A stretch of 64,000 bases of DNA from Omphiscola glabra (GCA_964017045.1 OZ024796.1:1699637-1763636), one strand, 5' to 3'. Shown: positions 26,201 to 33,445, numbered from the stretch's first letter. Notes: generated from the letters alone by a model not told the origin. Numbers and translations are program-made.

Positions 26201-26989
26201 TCAAAAAATCCATTAGTGAGTTCATTCCACAGTTCGATGAAAAGAGTTGAGAATTTCTCTAAAATTATTGGTGATTTCTTTTCCAGCTTCAGGATCCTCC
26301 TAGTGAATCGCCGATTGTCATTTCAGACATGCCACAGATGGCTCAGTTTGTCTACGACTTTTACAACGCCAGAGTTGATGATCTCATGAGACACAGAGGA
26401 TTTGTAAAAGTAAGAACAACCAGCAAACCCAGCATGGGTTAACTTACAGAAACAGCCAACCTGGCATGGGTTAACTTAGGAACCAGCCAACCTGGCATGG
26501 GTTAACTTACAGAACCAGCCAACCTGGCATGGGTTAACTTGCAGGCTGTTATTATTGGTCACATGTAATTCTTCAATTAGTGGAGCTGCTGCTTCTTGTC
26601 TTTTGCCCAAAAACATTTGGAAATTGAATTATTTAGCTTTGCATAAATAGTTTTATCTCACAATGCATAAAAAGTACATTTTTTTGTCTTTGTAACAGTT
26701 TTGCTATCTATTACTCATCAACATGAACTGAACAGAATTAATTTTATTTCCAGTCATTTTCTTTATCTACACAATTTGTTACAACACCTCACTGTGGCCC
26801 AATCTCTGACTCGTCATTCCTCCCGTTAACATATTGTCGGCACTGCAAAATTAGAAAAAGCTAACCCACATATAATTAAAGTGCTAGATTATGACACACG
26901 ATGTTATTCATTCATAAATTGTTTTTGTCTCACAGGCCAACAGGTTACAGGCCCCACCAAAGAGAGATAAAAAGGAGGAAGAAAGTTGA
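51..26989 (+). CDS. AQR: Aquarius intron-binding spliceosomal RNA helicase (37 exons, 5' end outside window)
   Basis: Exons: 51-110, 386-426, 740-821, 1069-1143, 2122-2256, 5941-6009, 7082-7259, 7554-7732, 9040-9153, 10879-10982, 11339-11438, 11902-12022, 12390-12482, 12629-12677, 13777-13855, 14429-14528, 14693-14787, 15034-15106, 15257-15363, 15694-15863, 16131-16259, 16746-16883, 17260-17440, 17936-18045, 18380-18515, 19316-19369, 19593-19748, 20035-20172, 20563-20634, 21273-21460, 21765-21936, 23149-23319, 24271-24356, 24545-24656, 25283-25345, 26287-26409, 26936-26989. They total 4107 nt and are in phase throughout, with AG/GT at every junction. Aquarius is a nuclear SF1 helicase of the Upf1-like family. 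It binds introns upstream of the branch point in the spliceosome and links splicing to intronic snoRNP assembly. Colinearity with vertebrate Aquarius is complete, except that the C-terminal tail is about 100 residues shorter than in human. The first exon(s), encoding about 25 residues, lie left of the window. The assignment is secure; single exon edges could shift where splice sites are duplicated. Confidence 0.97.
1310..1873 (-). mobile_element. LTR-like retrotransposon fragment in AQR intron 4
   Basis: This block is much more GC-rich than the surrounding intron. On the minus strand it begins TGTCGTACATGGG near 1867. It carries a TATA-like TTATAAAAG near 1604-1612, then a purine-rich stretch, and an AATAAAAG poly(A)-type signal near 1416-1424, then about 100 nt more. 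That order resembles U3-R-U5 of a long terminal repeat. No coding region, primer-binding site or second LTR is present, so it would be a solo or truncated LTR. The ends and family are uncertain. Confidence 0.4.
2338..2560 (+). mobile_element. 5' part of an LTR related to the one at 59693-60299
   Basis: It starts TGTCACGGTCAG, the same 12 bases that open the element at 59693. It then shares in order a TATGACCGTCTT block, a long G run, a GTTGTGAG-TTGGGGAGA block, a GAGTGGTGAAC block, ATCACGAG, and TATAAAAGGAGAGA followed by ATTATTATTA. After this point the homology dissolves into the GA-rich array that follows, so the rest of the LTR was replaced by tandem expansion. Confidence 0.6.
2541..3770. 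repeat. (GA)n-TTATTATTAAA / GGTTATCATTAAA array, about 1.2 kb
   Basis: Units of 19-25 bp consist of a GA run of variable length followed by TTATTATTAAA, about 55 in all. After roughly 3290 the spacer changes to GGTTATCATTAAA. The first unit is continuous with the sequence just downstream of the TATA box of the LTR fragment at 2338, and the equivalent segment exists once in the related LTR at 59923-59955. Open frames across it (runs of S-L-S-L and N-D-N) are repeat translations, not genes. Confidence 0.95.
3771..5209. repeat. 23-bp minisatellite, about 62 copies
   Basis: The unit contains GTGCGTGGCTTGTTCTGTGG and is 23 bp long with few variants (GTGTG, GTGCATG, GTGAG). It abuts the preceding GA array directly. 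Because 23 is not a multiple of three and the unit lacks stops, long open frames appear in several frames on both strands. They have no protein features and are artefacts. Confidence 0.97.
5224..5740. mobile_element. Foldback/MITE-like element with perfect 33-bp terminal inverted repeats
   Basis: Positions 5224-5256 (ATGTGATTTTTTAATG...) and 5708-5740 are perfect inverted copies of 33 bp. They enclose about 450 bp that include a short imperfect 30-bp repeat (CCGCTGTTCCTGT type, 5390-5470) and no open frame of note. Immediately outside the right arm is ACTGACCGTGACA (5741-5753), the inverse of the TGTCACGGTCAG that opens the LTR fragment at 2338. The element may therefore be an inverted rearrangement of LTR ends rather than a classical DNA transposon. 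Confidence 0.65.
5941..12482 (+). CDS. AQR: AQR exons 6-13: armadillo-like helical domain
   Basis: Residues 132-450. Exon 6 encodes [18 protein letters not shown], nearly identical to vertebrate Aquarius. Exon 8 has [20 protein letters not shown] followed by the [10 protein letters not shown] block. Exons 9-11 are the most divergent stretch. Exon 10 (10879-10982) is the exon that recurs inverted at 18951-19173. Exon 12 holds [17 protein letters not shown]. Exon 13 holds the strongly conserved [20 protein letters not shown]. The long introns after exons 6, 8 and 9 contain minisatellites, a MITE and a 60-bp direct repeat flanking an insertion. Confidence 0.95.
6101..6660. repeat. Direct repeat of about 58 bp flanking a 430-bp insertion
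   Basis: The segment starting TTTTGAGGAAGTCATCTGTA occurs at about 6102-6160 and again at about 6598-6656, with two or three differences. The intervening 430 bp is richer in GC than the intron and contains no recognisable gene. Either an element was inserted with an unusually long target duplication, or a tandem duplication was later interrupted. Confidence 0.7.
7848..8838. repeat. 52-bp minisatellite, about 19 copies, AQR intron 8
   Basis: Near-identical 52-bp units contain ATTCAAATTGACTCTACACT and CTCAGCCCATCAACAAAATA. Differences are a handful of single bases (units near 8395, 8580 and 8735). The homogeneity suggests recent expansion or continuing conversion. Confidence 0.97.
9232..9545. 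repeat. 65-bp minisatellite, about 5 copies, AQR intron 9
   Basis: Units contain CTTGGACTTGCACTGAGTCA and TTCAGAACCAGATCCACCCT. The last two units are shortened by an internal deletion of about 17 bp. The C/T-rich strand gives short open frames that are repeat artefacts. Confidence 0.93.
9592..9771. mobile_element. MITE-like palindromic element with TTAGGG-like core (copy 1)
   Basis: A 21-bp inverted repeat with one mismatch bounds the element: AATTCAGAC-TATTGGTGCCAT on the left and its inverse on the right, ATGGCACCAATTGTCTGAATT. The interior has ATTTAGGGTTCAGGTTAGG twice, then TTTAGTGACAGTGAATT and a segment with CAACCAAAATGGCAGCC. A related element in the opposite orientation is at 36620-36800. 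Confidence 0.7.
9909..10165. repeat. 21-bp minisatellite, about 11 copies
   Basis: The unit is CATCAAACATGTCAATCACTT with a few variants. Being seven codons long, it gives open frames of V-N-H-F-I-K-H and, on the other strand, M-F-D-E-V-I-D. These are repeat artefacts inside AQR intron 9. Confidence 0.93.
10640..10785. repeat. Short 24-25-bp repeat, about 6 copies
   Basis: Degenerate units centre on GCTGTGAGGGTGTCACCC. They lie in AQR intron 9 just upstream of the segment that was duplicated in inverted form (10791-11024). Confidence 0.85.
11637..11765. repeat. 42-bp repeat, three copies, AQR intron 11
   Basis: Three units of 42 bp contain CCTTCCAATGTGTTAGGGAT and TTTGTGTATGTTGAAG, nearly identical. 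No coding potential. Confidence 0.92.
12629..16883 (+). CDS. AQR: AQR exons 14-22: stalk and beta-barrel region before the helicase core
   Basis: Residues 451-763. Conserved landmarks are [11 protein letters not shown] (exon 15), VRADVTLNL (exon 16), [13 protein letters not shown] (exon 18), [11 protein letters not shown] (exon 19) and [18 protein letters not shown] with [10 protein letters not shown] (exon 20). The last block is almost invariant in the family. Exon 22 carries a charged, variable linker and ends in [14 protein letters not shown], just before the first RecA domain. The intron between exons 18 and 19 is 150 nt and has no stop in the coding frame. The donor of exon 21 is repeated in tandem in its intron. 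Both are discussed as findings. Confidence 0.95.
12735..12820. repeat. 12-bp repeat TTACTGGCTATG
   Basis: About seven variants of TTACTGGCTATG lie in AQR intron 14, some 60 nt after a poly-G run that follows the donor of exon 14. The rest of this 1.1-kb intron to 13528 holds a slightly GC-richer stretch (12950-13340) with no identifiable content. Confidence 0.85.
13529..13770. repeat. 30-bp minisatellite, 8 copies, ending 6 nt before the exon 15 acceptor
   Basis: The unit contains ATGGCCAAATGTTTGATTGT and TTCATC and is 30 bp, a multiple of three, so all frames can stay open. The last copy ends at 13770 and the exon 15 acceptor CTGTAG follows at once. The array therefore supplies the polypyrimidine and branch-point region of that splice site. 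Confidence 0.95.
16236..16460 (+). repeat. 36-bp minisatellite carrying repeated exon 21 donor sites, 6 copies
   Basis: The unit runs CTACCACCTTTTAAGTAAGA then CCTAATGTAATGTTGT. The first copy is the end of exon 21 (CCACCTTTTAA) plus its donor GTAAGA at 16260. Five further copies follow in the intron, one with a 1-bp deletion. Each carries the same exon-end/donor sequence. Confidence 0.95.
16555..16710. repeat. About 51-bp repeat, three copies, AQR intron 21
   Basis: Units contain GGCAGTCAATTATCTAATAA and TCTAGAATGATTTTATA. Two units are nearly identical and the third has small indels. Confidence 0.9.
17260..17440 (+). CDS. AQR: AQR exon 23: Walker A (helicase motif I)
   Basis: Residues 764-824. 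The exon opens with the Q-motif region [20 protein letters not shown]. It then carries the nucleotide-binding loop GPPGTGKT at 17336-17359 (residues 790-797). The following block, [15 protein letters not shown], and motif Ia, LVVTHSNQ, match vertebrate Aquarius. This is the ATP-binding P-loop of RecA-like domain 1. The intact lysine and threonine argue that the helicase is active rather than degenerate. The preceding acceptor sits behind a C/T-rich tract at 17215-17255. Confidence 0.97.
17936..20172 (+). CDS. AQR: AQR exons 24-28: RecA1 inserts (thumb and pointer region)
   Basis: Residues 825-1022. Exon 24 has [20 protein letters not shown] and the LGHGEE block. Exon 25 has [20 protein letters not shown] and [10 protein letters not shown]. 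Exon 26 (19316-19369) is short, 18 codons, beginning ILSRWEEY. It is the least conserved exon here and was placed by phase and by the SRWEEY match. Exon 27 has [14 protein letters not shown] and [16 protein letters not shown]. Exon 28 has [18 protein letters not shown], the conserved strand preceding motif II. The intron before exon 26 carries an inverted copy of exon 10. Confidence 0.94.
18773..18950. repeat. 44-bp minisatellite grown from the edge of the inverted exon copy
   Basis: Four units of 44 bp contain TATGTCAGTATGCATTTTAC and TTAGCCATAGCCACTTTGAT. The same sequence, without the tail, continues into the inverted duplicate at 18951. Its inverse (CTATGGCTAAGTAAAATGC) is the start of AQR intron 10 at 10995. 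The array was therefore seeded by the duplication. Confidence 0.9.
18951..19173 (-). pseudogene. Inverted duplicate of AQR exon 10 with both splice sites, inside AQR intron 25
   Basis: Read on the minus strand, this segment matches 10791-11024 end to end, apart from one gap of about 11 bp and scattered substitutions. The exon part is 103/104 identical by eye; the only difference seen is at its second base. The acceptor (CTTACAG) and donor (GTACGT) are preserved. In the + strand transcript it is antisense to exon 10, so it cannot be spliced as that exon. Short tandem arrays flank it on both sides. The name pseudo-exon would also fit. Confidence 0.95.
19168..19295. repeat. Short repeat with CTGTCACAAGAATTACTGCT, about 5 copies
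   Basis: Units of 18-30 bp vary in length through loss of an internal CACTGT. The first unit overlaps the edge of the inverted exon copy, and the array ends about 20 nt before the acceptor of exon 26. Confidence 0.88.
20563..21460 (+). CDS. AQR: AQR exons 29-30: helicase motifs II and III
   Basis: Residues 1023-1109. Exon 29 encodes [20 protein letters not shown]. The Walker B glutamates are residues 1029-1030. The family motif here is EEAAQ, and this protein has serine at the first alanine position. Exon 30 encodes motif [11 protein letters not shown] (residues 1062-1069), then [13 protein letters not shown] and DLDAQGRAR. Together these hydrolyse ATP and couple hydrolysis to RNA. The acceptor of exon 30 has a partial duplicate 44 nt upstream. 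The intron between the two exons holds a 25-bp array. Confidence 0.96.
20750..21098. repeat. 25-bp minisatellite, about 14 copies, AQR intron 29
   Basis: The unit contains TTTTATCAGCCAATAGATAT and is 25 bp, with a G/C variant at one base. No coding potential. Confidence 0.96.
21765..26989 (+). CDS. AQR: AQR exons 31-37: RecA2 with motifs IV-VI and C-terminus
   Basis: Exon 31 has [18 protein letters not shown] and ends [10 protein letters not shown]. Exon 32 has [17 protein letters not shown] and [11 protein letters not shown]. Exon 33 has motif [14 protein letters not shown] (residues 1224-1236). Exon 34 has motif [17 protein letters not shown]. Exons 35-36 encode the end of the conserved fold ([13 protein letters not shown]). 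Exon 37 gives a short basic tail ending KRDKKEEES and the stop TGA at 26987-26989. The vertebrate protein continues for about 100 acidic, low-complexity residues that are absent here. Donors of exons 31, 32 and 34 are repeated in tandem in the following introns. Confidence 0.95.
22252..22570. repeat. 34-bp minisatellite, 9 copies, AQR intron 31
   Basis: The unit contains GTGTGCCTGGGGAAGGGTGT and CCAAATATTTACAT. It is open in several frames, which explains the apparent peptide repeats of about 100 residues. There is no other sign of a gene. Confidence 0.96.
22960..23085. repeat. 51-bp repeat, two and a half copies, upstream of exon 32
   Basis: Units share TTCCTTTCACCAATTGACAT and AGCTTGTGGTAGTTATCAGA. 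They lie in the last 190 nt of AQR intron 31. Confidence 0.88.
23309..23522 (+). repeat. 70-bp repeat carrying the exon 32 donor, 3 copies
   Basis: The first unit begins in exon 32 (CGACCACACAAG) and runs through its donor GTACCT. Two more copies of CGACCACACAAGGTACCTAC follow at 70-bp spacing. Each carries an identical exon-end/donor sequence. Confidence 0.94.
24638..24825 (+). repeat. 63-bp repeat carrying the exon 34 donor, 3 copies
   Basis: The end of exon 34 and its donor (CCGGCCTTCAACATAGTAAG) are repeated at 63-bp spacing. The third copy has a mutated donor (ATAATACGT). The repeat continues with TTTCAATTGTTGGCTCA. Confidence 0.93.
25028..25135. repeat. 34-36-bp repeat, three copies, AQR intron 34
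   Basis: Units contain AAGATACTTTGGCATGATTA and CACAAATTGTGC. Nothing else is seen in this intron, which runs to 25282. Confidence 0.88.
25484..26200. repeat. 37-bp minisatellite split by a SINE, AQR intron 35
   Basis: The unit contains TTACTAATGAGTGTGTAGTT and TTTGTGTTTGTCTGATG. About seven copies precede the SINE and two follow it. The array was therefore present before the SINE inserted. Confidence 0.94.
25749..26134 (+). mobile_element. tRNA-derived SINE inserted in the 37-bp array
   Basis: The head reads GGGTGCTGGGTGGCCGAGTG. It includes an A box (TGGCCGAGTGG) and, about 45 nt on, a B-box-like GAGTTCAATCCCC, the internal RNA polymerase III promoter of a tRNA. A body of about 250 nt follows, including GAGCGCTATATAAGTACT, and a tail with AAATAAACTTTATTATTATT. 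The tail trinucleotide run and the head-body-tail order are typical of metazoan SINEs. It is flanked by array sequence on both sides. A related fragment lies at 33535-33590. It is mobilised in trans by a LINE that is not in this window. Confidence 0.85.
26415..26548. repeat. About 45-bp repeat, three copies, after the exon 36 donor
   Basis: Units share CCAGCATGGGTTAACTTA or CCTGGCATGGGTTAACTTA and CAGAAACAGCCAA. The array begins 15 nt after the donor of exon 36 but does not include the exon end. Confidence 0.88.
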
Positions 26990-27745
26990 AAAAATCAGCT
27001 CAACACTGAAGAATGGTTTCTACTCACAACTTGTTGCCTAGTTTGGGTTCTGAACGAAGCTGAAATTATTGTCAACTTGTTTTAGGGACATTTATATAAC
27101 CCCAAGAAGAGGTGCTGTTCAAACTGTTTGTAAGTTTGTCATATTGAATTACCTTCAGCAAAACTTATTTACTGTGAACATTTCACATGGATTTGATTCT
27201 AGTTGCGGTATTCCTCCATATTTTAGAATTATGAAAGCATCAAAATCAAGAGCAGTAACTGAGTGGTACAAAATTGCACATTTTTTCTTTTCAGATGTAG
27301 CTTAAATAACTAAATTCTAGTGGACTACCAATGGTGTAAGTGAATTTTATATAGTCTATTTCATGGACTTTCATGGGGCTATCAACATTATAAGTGGGCT
27401 ATCAATAGTATTTTGTTAAAACTCAAGTCATTGAAAGTTGCACTGCCATTAATTGTGTGTAGAATGATCTGTCGGTTTGACAAGAATGAATGGGTCGTTG
27501 TAATCAGCTGATTGTTTCCTGAAGTTAATAATGATTGTATGCAATGTTCAATTAAAAAACTTTTGACACCTCATTCAGTATGAACATTTCATCAATCTTT
27601 GGTAACTGAGTTCTTGTTAGTGTTAAACCAACTGGTCTTTAAAAGGTGAACATGCTTTATTTGTATAAATGTACTAAGTTAATCTTTTCAGTAAACTTAA
27701 TGATGATGTTTACATTTCAATAAAAGAATGACAGCAAATGTAACT
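26990..27745 (+). terminator. AQR: AQR 3'UTR with poly(A) signal
   Basis: About 730 nt of AT-rich sequence follow the stop codon. A canonical AATAAA lies at 27719-27724, followed within 20-30 nt by a short 20-bp direct repeat (AGCAAATGTAACTGA-type, 27732-27770) where cleavage would be expected. A second AATAAA occurs near 27834. The exact end is inferred, not shown. Confidence 0.6.
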
Positions 27746-27839
27746 GAAAGAATTACAGCAAATGTAACTGATCATGTATTAAAATGTTGTTTTTACAAAA
27801 ACTTTTAACTGACTATCTTCTTTCTTTCAAGAAAAATAA

Positions 27840-28015
27840 ACATCTCTACATAAGTTCCACCGACCTAATAGGGTGGAGTCCAAGTTTTATAACTCAACAT
27901 CTCTACACAAGTTCCCTCCCTCTAGCGACCGACCTAATTAGGTGGAGTCCAAGTTTTATAACCCAACATCTCTATACAAGTTCCCTCCCTCTACAGACCG
28001 ACCTAATTGTGTTGA
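27840..28015. repeat. About 62-bp repeat, three copies
   Basis: Units contain ACATCTCTACACAAGTTCCC, then TAGGTGGAGTCCAAGTTTTA. They lie beyond the AQR poly(A) signal in intergenic DNA. Confidence 0.88.
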
Positions 28016-28189
28016 GGATGCAGCACTATTTTGAATGCCTATTCTTAGAATTATTCCTGACAACTATTTAAACGTTTTTAAGTTTAAGACACTGACCATG
28101 TTAAAGAAAAATCTATGTTGTTTAAAAAAACAAAAACATGGTCATTTATTTCATTCTCAGTCAATTTCTTTATAATTTTTACCACTACA

Positions 28190-28360
28190 TAATTAAACAC
28201 CTGTAGGATGGACAGAGATGTTATCAGTACATTAGATGTAGGACCTAATTAAACACCTGTAGGATGGACAGAGATGTTATCAGTACATTAGATGTAGGAC
28301 CTAATTAAACACCTGTAGGATGGACAGAGATGTTATCAGTACATTAGATGTAGGACCTAC
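28190..28360. repeat. About 56-bp repeat, three identical copies
   Basis: Units contain AATTAAACACCTGTAGGATG and ATGTTATCAGTACATTAGAT. The copies are identical by eye, which points to recent origin. Confidence 0.93.
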
Positions 28361-28544
28361 TAATAATGAAATGAAAACAAAGAAGTTTGGATGTTGATAT
28401 TTTTCTTGACTGAAATGACAAATATTCCACCAAAGAGAGGGCCCAATAAATTATTAATTACATACAGACACATTTGGGACTGTCTATGATAAACGACAAT
28501 ATTTAAAGATAAAACATTGATTAAACACTGATGGAAATTTATGA

Positions 28545-28775
28545 AAGAAGACATCATGAAAATAGGCCAGCAGACAATGAACCAATCACATCATGAAAAT
28601 AGGCCAGCAGACAATCAACCAATCACATGATGAAAATAGGCCAGCAGACAATCAACCAATCACATCATGAAAATAGGCCAGCAGACAATCAACCAATCAC
28701 ATGATGAAAATAGGCCAGCAGACAATCAACCAATCACATCATGAAAATTGGCCAGCAGACAATCAACCAAAGAAT
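28545..28775. repeat. 37-bp repeat, six copies
   Basis: Units contain CATGAAAATAGGCCAGCAGA and CAATCAACCAATCACAT. They alternate ATCATG and ATGATG starts. Confidence 0.93.
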
Positions 28776-31616
28776 GACATCTCAAAATTATCTCAATAAA
28801 TACTTTTGGGCCTATTTCTTATACAGTTTTCTGGTTATTATAATCATACAAACAATTCCCTTTATCAAATACACACAAACATAATTAACTATTTAATGTA
28901 AAAAAATATGTAATTCAAAGAAAAGCTTACACATTTTTTTAACATAAAATCCTATTCTTAGGTATAAAAAATTCTTGGAAATGTGAAATTATACTATTCT
29001 GTTTCTCAGTAATATCACCCACACCAGGAGAAATGCAAATAATTAAACTCAATAGATAAGTAAAGATTTTATTCGGAAAAGAGAATGGTACTTGTAATTA
29101 AAATCAAAGGTTTTTTTAAAAACAATTGCAATGAAATGGGGATTTCCAATTATTTAATGAACATTTTATAAACTGAATTAATTAAAGAAAGAGTCTTTTC
29201 ATACACTGAACCATCCAAAAAATTAAAATAATGCATGTGATGAACTAGGAAAAAAAGTGCTACATTTAGTGTGTGGAAGCAAGAGCAGATCACATTAGAA
29301 CAGTAGGTTGGGAAAGTAAATTAAAAACTTAGAATGATTCCTTTCATCTTCTGTTCAAGTTGGATTCCTTACAGGCTTAAACTATAGTACAAAGATTTCT
29401 CAAATGAAAGGTCATGGTTGATCCATATAAAAATAAAAAGATGCATGTTTTTCAAAGAAAGAGCTACATGTAAATCTTTAGACACATGAGTTTTTTTATT
29501 TATATTTGTTGTTTCTTGTTTTTCTACTGTGTGATGAAAAAGGCATTTAGCCAAAATGTCCTTTTGATTGTCCAGTCTTTTCAAGCCTAAACTTTACGTA
29601 TTTACGTCACATGGCTTCAACACAGTCCCTCACATATCATTGTTTATCAAGTGTGTTGGTTAAAAAGATGGAAGTGAATGAACATTTCTTTCAGACTTAT
29701 TTACAGTCATTTACAAAGAGAAAAAAAATGTGACTACCTTAAATTTTATAAATGGGCAAGGGTTTATAAAGCAAAAATATAATTGTATTTTTTAACTACT
29801 TTAATTTGCACTGGACTCCTCTAAACAAAAGAAAACAAAATGCAAATAAATGATTAAAATTAACACACAAGTTGAACAAAACATACAAACAAGAAAATAT
29901 ACATAACAAAACTCATGGAATAGAGGTAGTGGTATTAACAATCCTTAACAGATGATTTCACTAACTATAAACTTTGCAGATTGAACAAGTACATATGTAT
30001 TTATAAAATATTTTTACAGCACAATAATTTCTTCAAATTAAATGGGATCAGTAAATTTTTTTAATGATTTAATTTCAAGTTACTTTGATACTGTGTGTAG
30101 CTTTGACTTATGTATGGCTATGTCTCATGCATTTTAAAAATTTGATATCATGATATTAAATGTTTTGAAGAAAGGAGTCATTATTTACACATTATATTTT
30201 CTTTTTGAATTTTAAAAAAATTAAGCAACATTTAGCACTCACATAAAGGTTGCTTTTGTTCTGATTCCAATTTTTCAAGCAAAAAATCTTTGAAAATCTG
30301 AATGTAAAAAGTTTGACATTATTTAACAGCTGTGCAAATATCTCGGTTTTGAAGGGTACATTGAGTATCTGGATAATATTAAATTTGAAACTTTAACATT
30401 CTAAAAGTTTCAGTGCAAAAGCCAAAGATTAAAAAAAACAACAAAAAAAACTACTCACATTCACCTCATTGTTATTTATTCAGATGCTTAACATTTTTAA
30501 ATATTTTCTAATCCTTTAAAAAAAAACCAACTTCTCTATGTTTTTCTCTGCAATTTTATTCATGGTTAAATTATTGATTTTTCCTTCTCAGATTATGCTT
30601 TTATGATAATTTAAGAATAACTGCATGGTAGAACTTAAATGTCATAAAATCAAAGTTTTGTAAGTGTTAATATTTAACAGTAACTTTTCATATGGTTCTC
30701 ATCACTTTAGTCATTAGTCTCTTAAACTCAAATGAAATTTTTCTGTTTGAATTTACTTGTTATGTCAAATAGTTTTGTTTTTCATCTTGAAAAAAACAAA
30801 AACATTTTTAAGCGTGCTTTGCTCTATACATTGTCTCCTACAAAATTATATAATTATAAAAAAAAGCTATACTTTGTGAAAATAAAAAATTATAATCATA
30901 ATACTGGAACTGCAGGTATATTTTTTAAGATGGAGTACAACACACCCATCATTAACACCTGGATGCTGCAAATTATTCCTGTAAACAATAGAGCAGAAAT
31001 GTTTTTAGAAGCTTTTTATTTTATGAAAAAGTAGAAAATTCTTAACACTTTTAATTAAATAGCTTTTAAAATGATAAAGGGAAAATTCAACTATTTGAAA
31101 TAGCAGATTTAGAAAAATTGTGTCTTAGTAAACATTTTGACAGAACATGTGAAATTACAATAAACATTTAGGTTACATATGAAAGAATGTGTTTTTTATA
31201 TTTGGTCAGTTTTGTAAAATAAAGAAAAGGAATGGCCTTTTATCACTCATTTCAACCCTGAAACTGTTTTGTAAAGTAAGACTTTTTATTATTTTTTTAG
31301 CTTATAGGCATAATTAAAGCCAAATGACATCCCATTGCCTCTTTTCATTTTCTTTTTTTCAAATAGATATATTAAAATTTTAATTTAAAAAAAATTATTA
31401 TTACCATTTCTGACTTCTGAAATCTACTTACAAACTCAATTAATTAAATTAATTATAGTTTGAAAAAAATAGTATTTACATTTAAATGGTGTAAAATAAA
31501 GCTTTGACCAACATTTTATTAAACTTCTTAATTTAAGTGAGGTTTCAAAAATTGTCTTTGAGGTTATGAGTATTACAGATGAATGAAAATTTTGTTTATA
31601 CAAAGACTGCTGGGAA
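28776..31616. other. AT-rich DNA without recognised gene
   Basis: About 2.8 kb rich in A/T, with scattered short open frames that show no conserved motif, codon pattern or splice context. It lies between the ends of AQR and the candidate minus-strand gene. Part of it could be a long 3'UTR of the latter. I see no tandem repeats or transposon ends in it. Confidence 0.5.
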
Positions 31617-31725
31617 TTTATTGAAACTAGTGACTCAAAGTTGGCCCTACAGATGGATCTAGCTATAAAATATATAACCCATATAAAATATGTCATAAAC
31701 CATGTAAAATGTGTCATTCGTTAAG

Positions 31726-32893
31726 TTAGGTCTCGGAAGTAGCAAATATTGCACATAGCAGTATCAAAATGATCGTCTGCACATTAATGGGAAGTAACAG
31801 CGAAGCAAGCGATCTTGACTCTTGAACTTGCATTTCCTCAGTTGGTTCCCCTTTGACGAAATCTGATTCCCCCATCTGCTGTAGATATCGGGGTCTGTGC
31901 AAAAGACAAATAGAATTTATGAGTTACAGAACTGAGAGTACCGTCTTTGCCGGTCTTAGCCAGTTTTGTGCTACAGCAAGAACAACAAAAGTGACGCCCC
32001 TTAATCATTTATGTGGTTCGGTCATATATTTGTTATTATTATAGTTTTCAGTTGTCATAGAAACTATATTTTCTGCCCTATTTAAATGCTTTATATCAAC
32101 TCCGCTTTTGTTCGTGTGTTTCTTTCCGTCTGGGTGTGTGGCAAAATCTTCGGACGGCTAATTGACCCACTTCCCGTCAAACTATCGAGCTGGAACTTGG
32201 CACATAGAGTCGCTGCCAATGACAACACATTCTTTCAAATGTACAGGCCAAACCCACACACCCTACCCCACAAAATGAGTTCTTCCTGTTTTTCAAGGGG
32301 GAGATGTGTGATGAAAATATGATGACACTGATTTCACAAATTCCCAATAACTGCGCCAAATGAGCATCTTGAAGAAAAACAAAACAACCCGCAAGAGCGT
32401 TTGGTGCGCAACATTTCCTTTTGTTATTCTGAAATAGTTGGTGAAATAAATCTGCGGATTAAAAGCAGGTGGGGCATTAGAGTATTAATATAAAATAAAA
32501 TGCTAAAAAAATACATGTAAAGGATTTGTACGAAACACTTTGCTTTTGGGAGTTGTTTAATTTTGGGATAAATCCTAAGGATGAAAATAGTATTTAACAT
32601 GTTTATATTCATTTACAAAAAAGCCTAACAACTTAAACTCAACAAGTTTGTAAAAGCGTTGAGAGTTTAAGAGTTGATTTCAAGATAAAAAAAACCTCTT
32701 TCCTAGTTTGTGAGACCATTTAAAAACATATGCTCGCGAAATAAACAAACATAAAAATAATTTTAAAATCCTGCAATTTGAAGATTATCTTATCATTAAC
32801 AGTTATATGTTAAGAAACATACGCATTTCTTGCTTTCGAAGGAGAAAACTGCTGAATTATTTCAGACTTATCCACCTCTTCTGTGACTGTCAT
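31726..32893 (-). CDS. Candidate two-exon gene: small protein with C-terminal membrane segment
   Basis: Proposed coding exons on the minus strand are 32893-32823 (ATG in the context AAAGATGA, ending at GTATGT) and 31894-31726 (acceptor TTTTGCACAG, stop TAA). The phases fit: 71 + 169 = 240 nt, 79 residues. The first exon encodes MTVTEEVDKSEIIQQ and a basic patch (SPSKAR). The second encodes an acidic stretch (GEPTEEMQVQES) and then a hydrophobic C-terminus, LLLPINVQTIILILLCAIF, with seven residues after it. That layout suits a tail-anchored or GPI-signal protein. A TTTATT at 31617-31622 would be AATAAA in this orientation, about 100 nt after the stop. I do not recognise the family. An additional exon in the 930-nt intron is possible. 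Evidence is splice context and phase only. Confidence 0.45.
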
Positions 32894-33058
32894 CTTTCTA
32901 TCGACCGCTACTTTAGATAAACCAATCAAACGATCCTGTGACACGGTAGAACTATAATATGGTATGTTTTTATGAGTTTGAGCTTCGCGAACAATTATTG
33001 GGAGTGTTGGCCAAATTGGCATGGTCAGACAGATTATAATATAGTATCTAAGTATAGG

Positions 33059-33445
33059 GAGCTGGGTGACCGTGCTGGGTGACCGAACTGGGTGACCGAG
33101 CTGGGTGGCCGAGCAGGGTGGCCGAGGTGGGTGGCCGAGCTGGGTGACCGAACTGGGTGACCGAGCTGGGTGGCCGAGCAGGGTGGCCGAGGTGGGTGGC
33201 CGAGCTGGGTGACCGAGCTGGGTGACCGAACTGGGTGACCGAGCTGGGTGACCGAACTGGGTGACCGAGCTGGGTGACCGAGCTGGGTGGCCGAGCAGGG
33301 TGGCCGAGCAGGGTGGCCGAGGTGGGTGGCCGAGCTGGGTGGCCGAGCTGGGTGACCGAGCGGGGTGGCCGAGGTGGGTGGCCGAGGTGGGTGGCCGAGG
33401 TGGGTGGCCGAGCAGGGTGGCCGAGCAGGGTGGCCGAACTGACCC
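33059..33445. repeat. 13-bp array of tRNA A-box-like units, about 29 copies
   Basis: The unit is GAGCTGGGTGGCC or GAGCTGGGTGACC, with AGCAGGG and AGGTGGG variants. It is identical to the A-box part of the SINE head at 25750 (CTGGGTGGCCGAG). The array lies about 170 bp upstream of the proposed ATG at 32893. Open frames of 137-213 residues through it are repeat artefacts. Confidence 0.93.
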
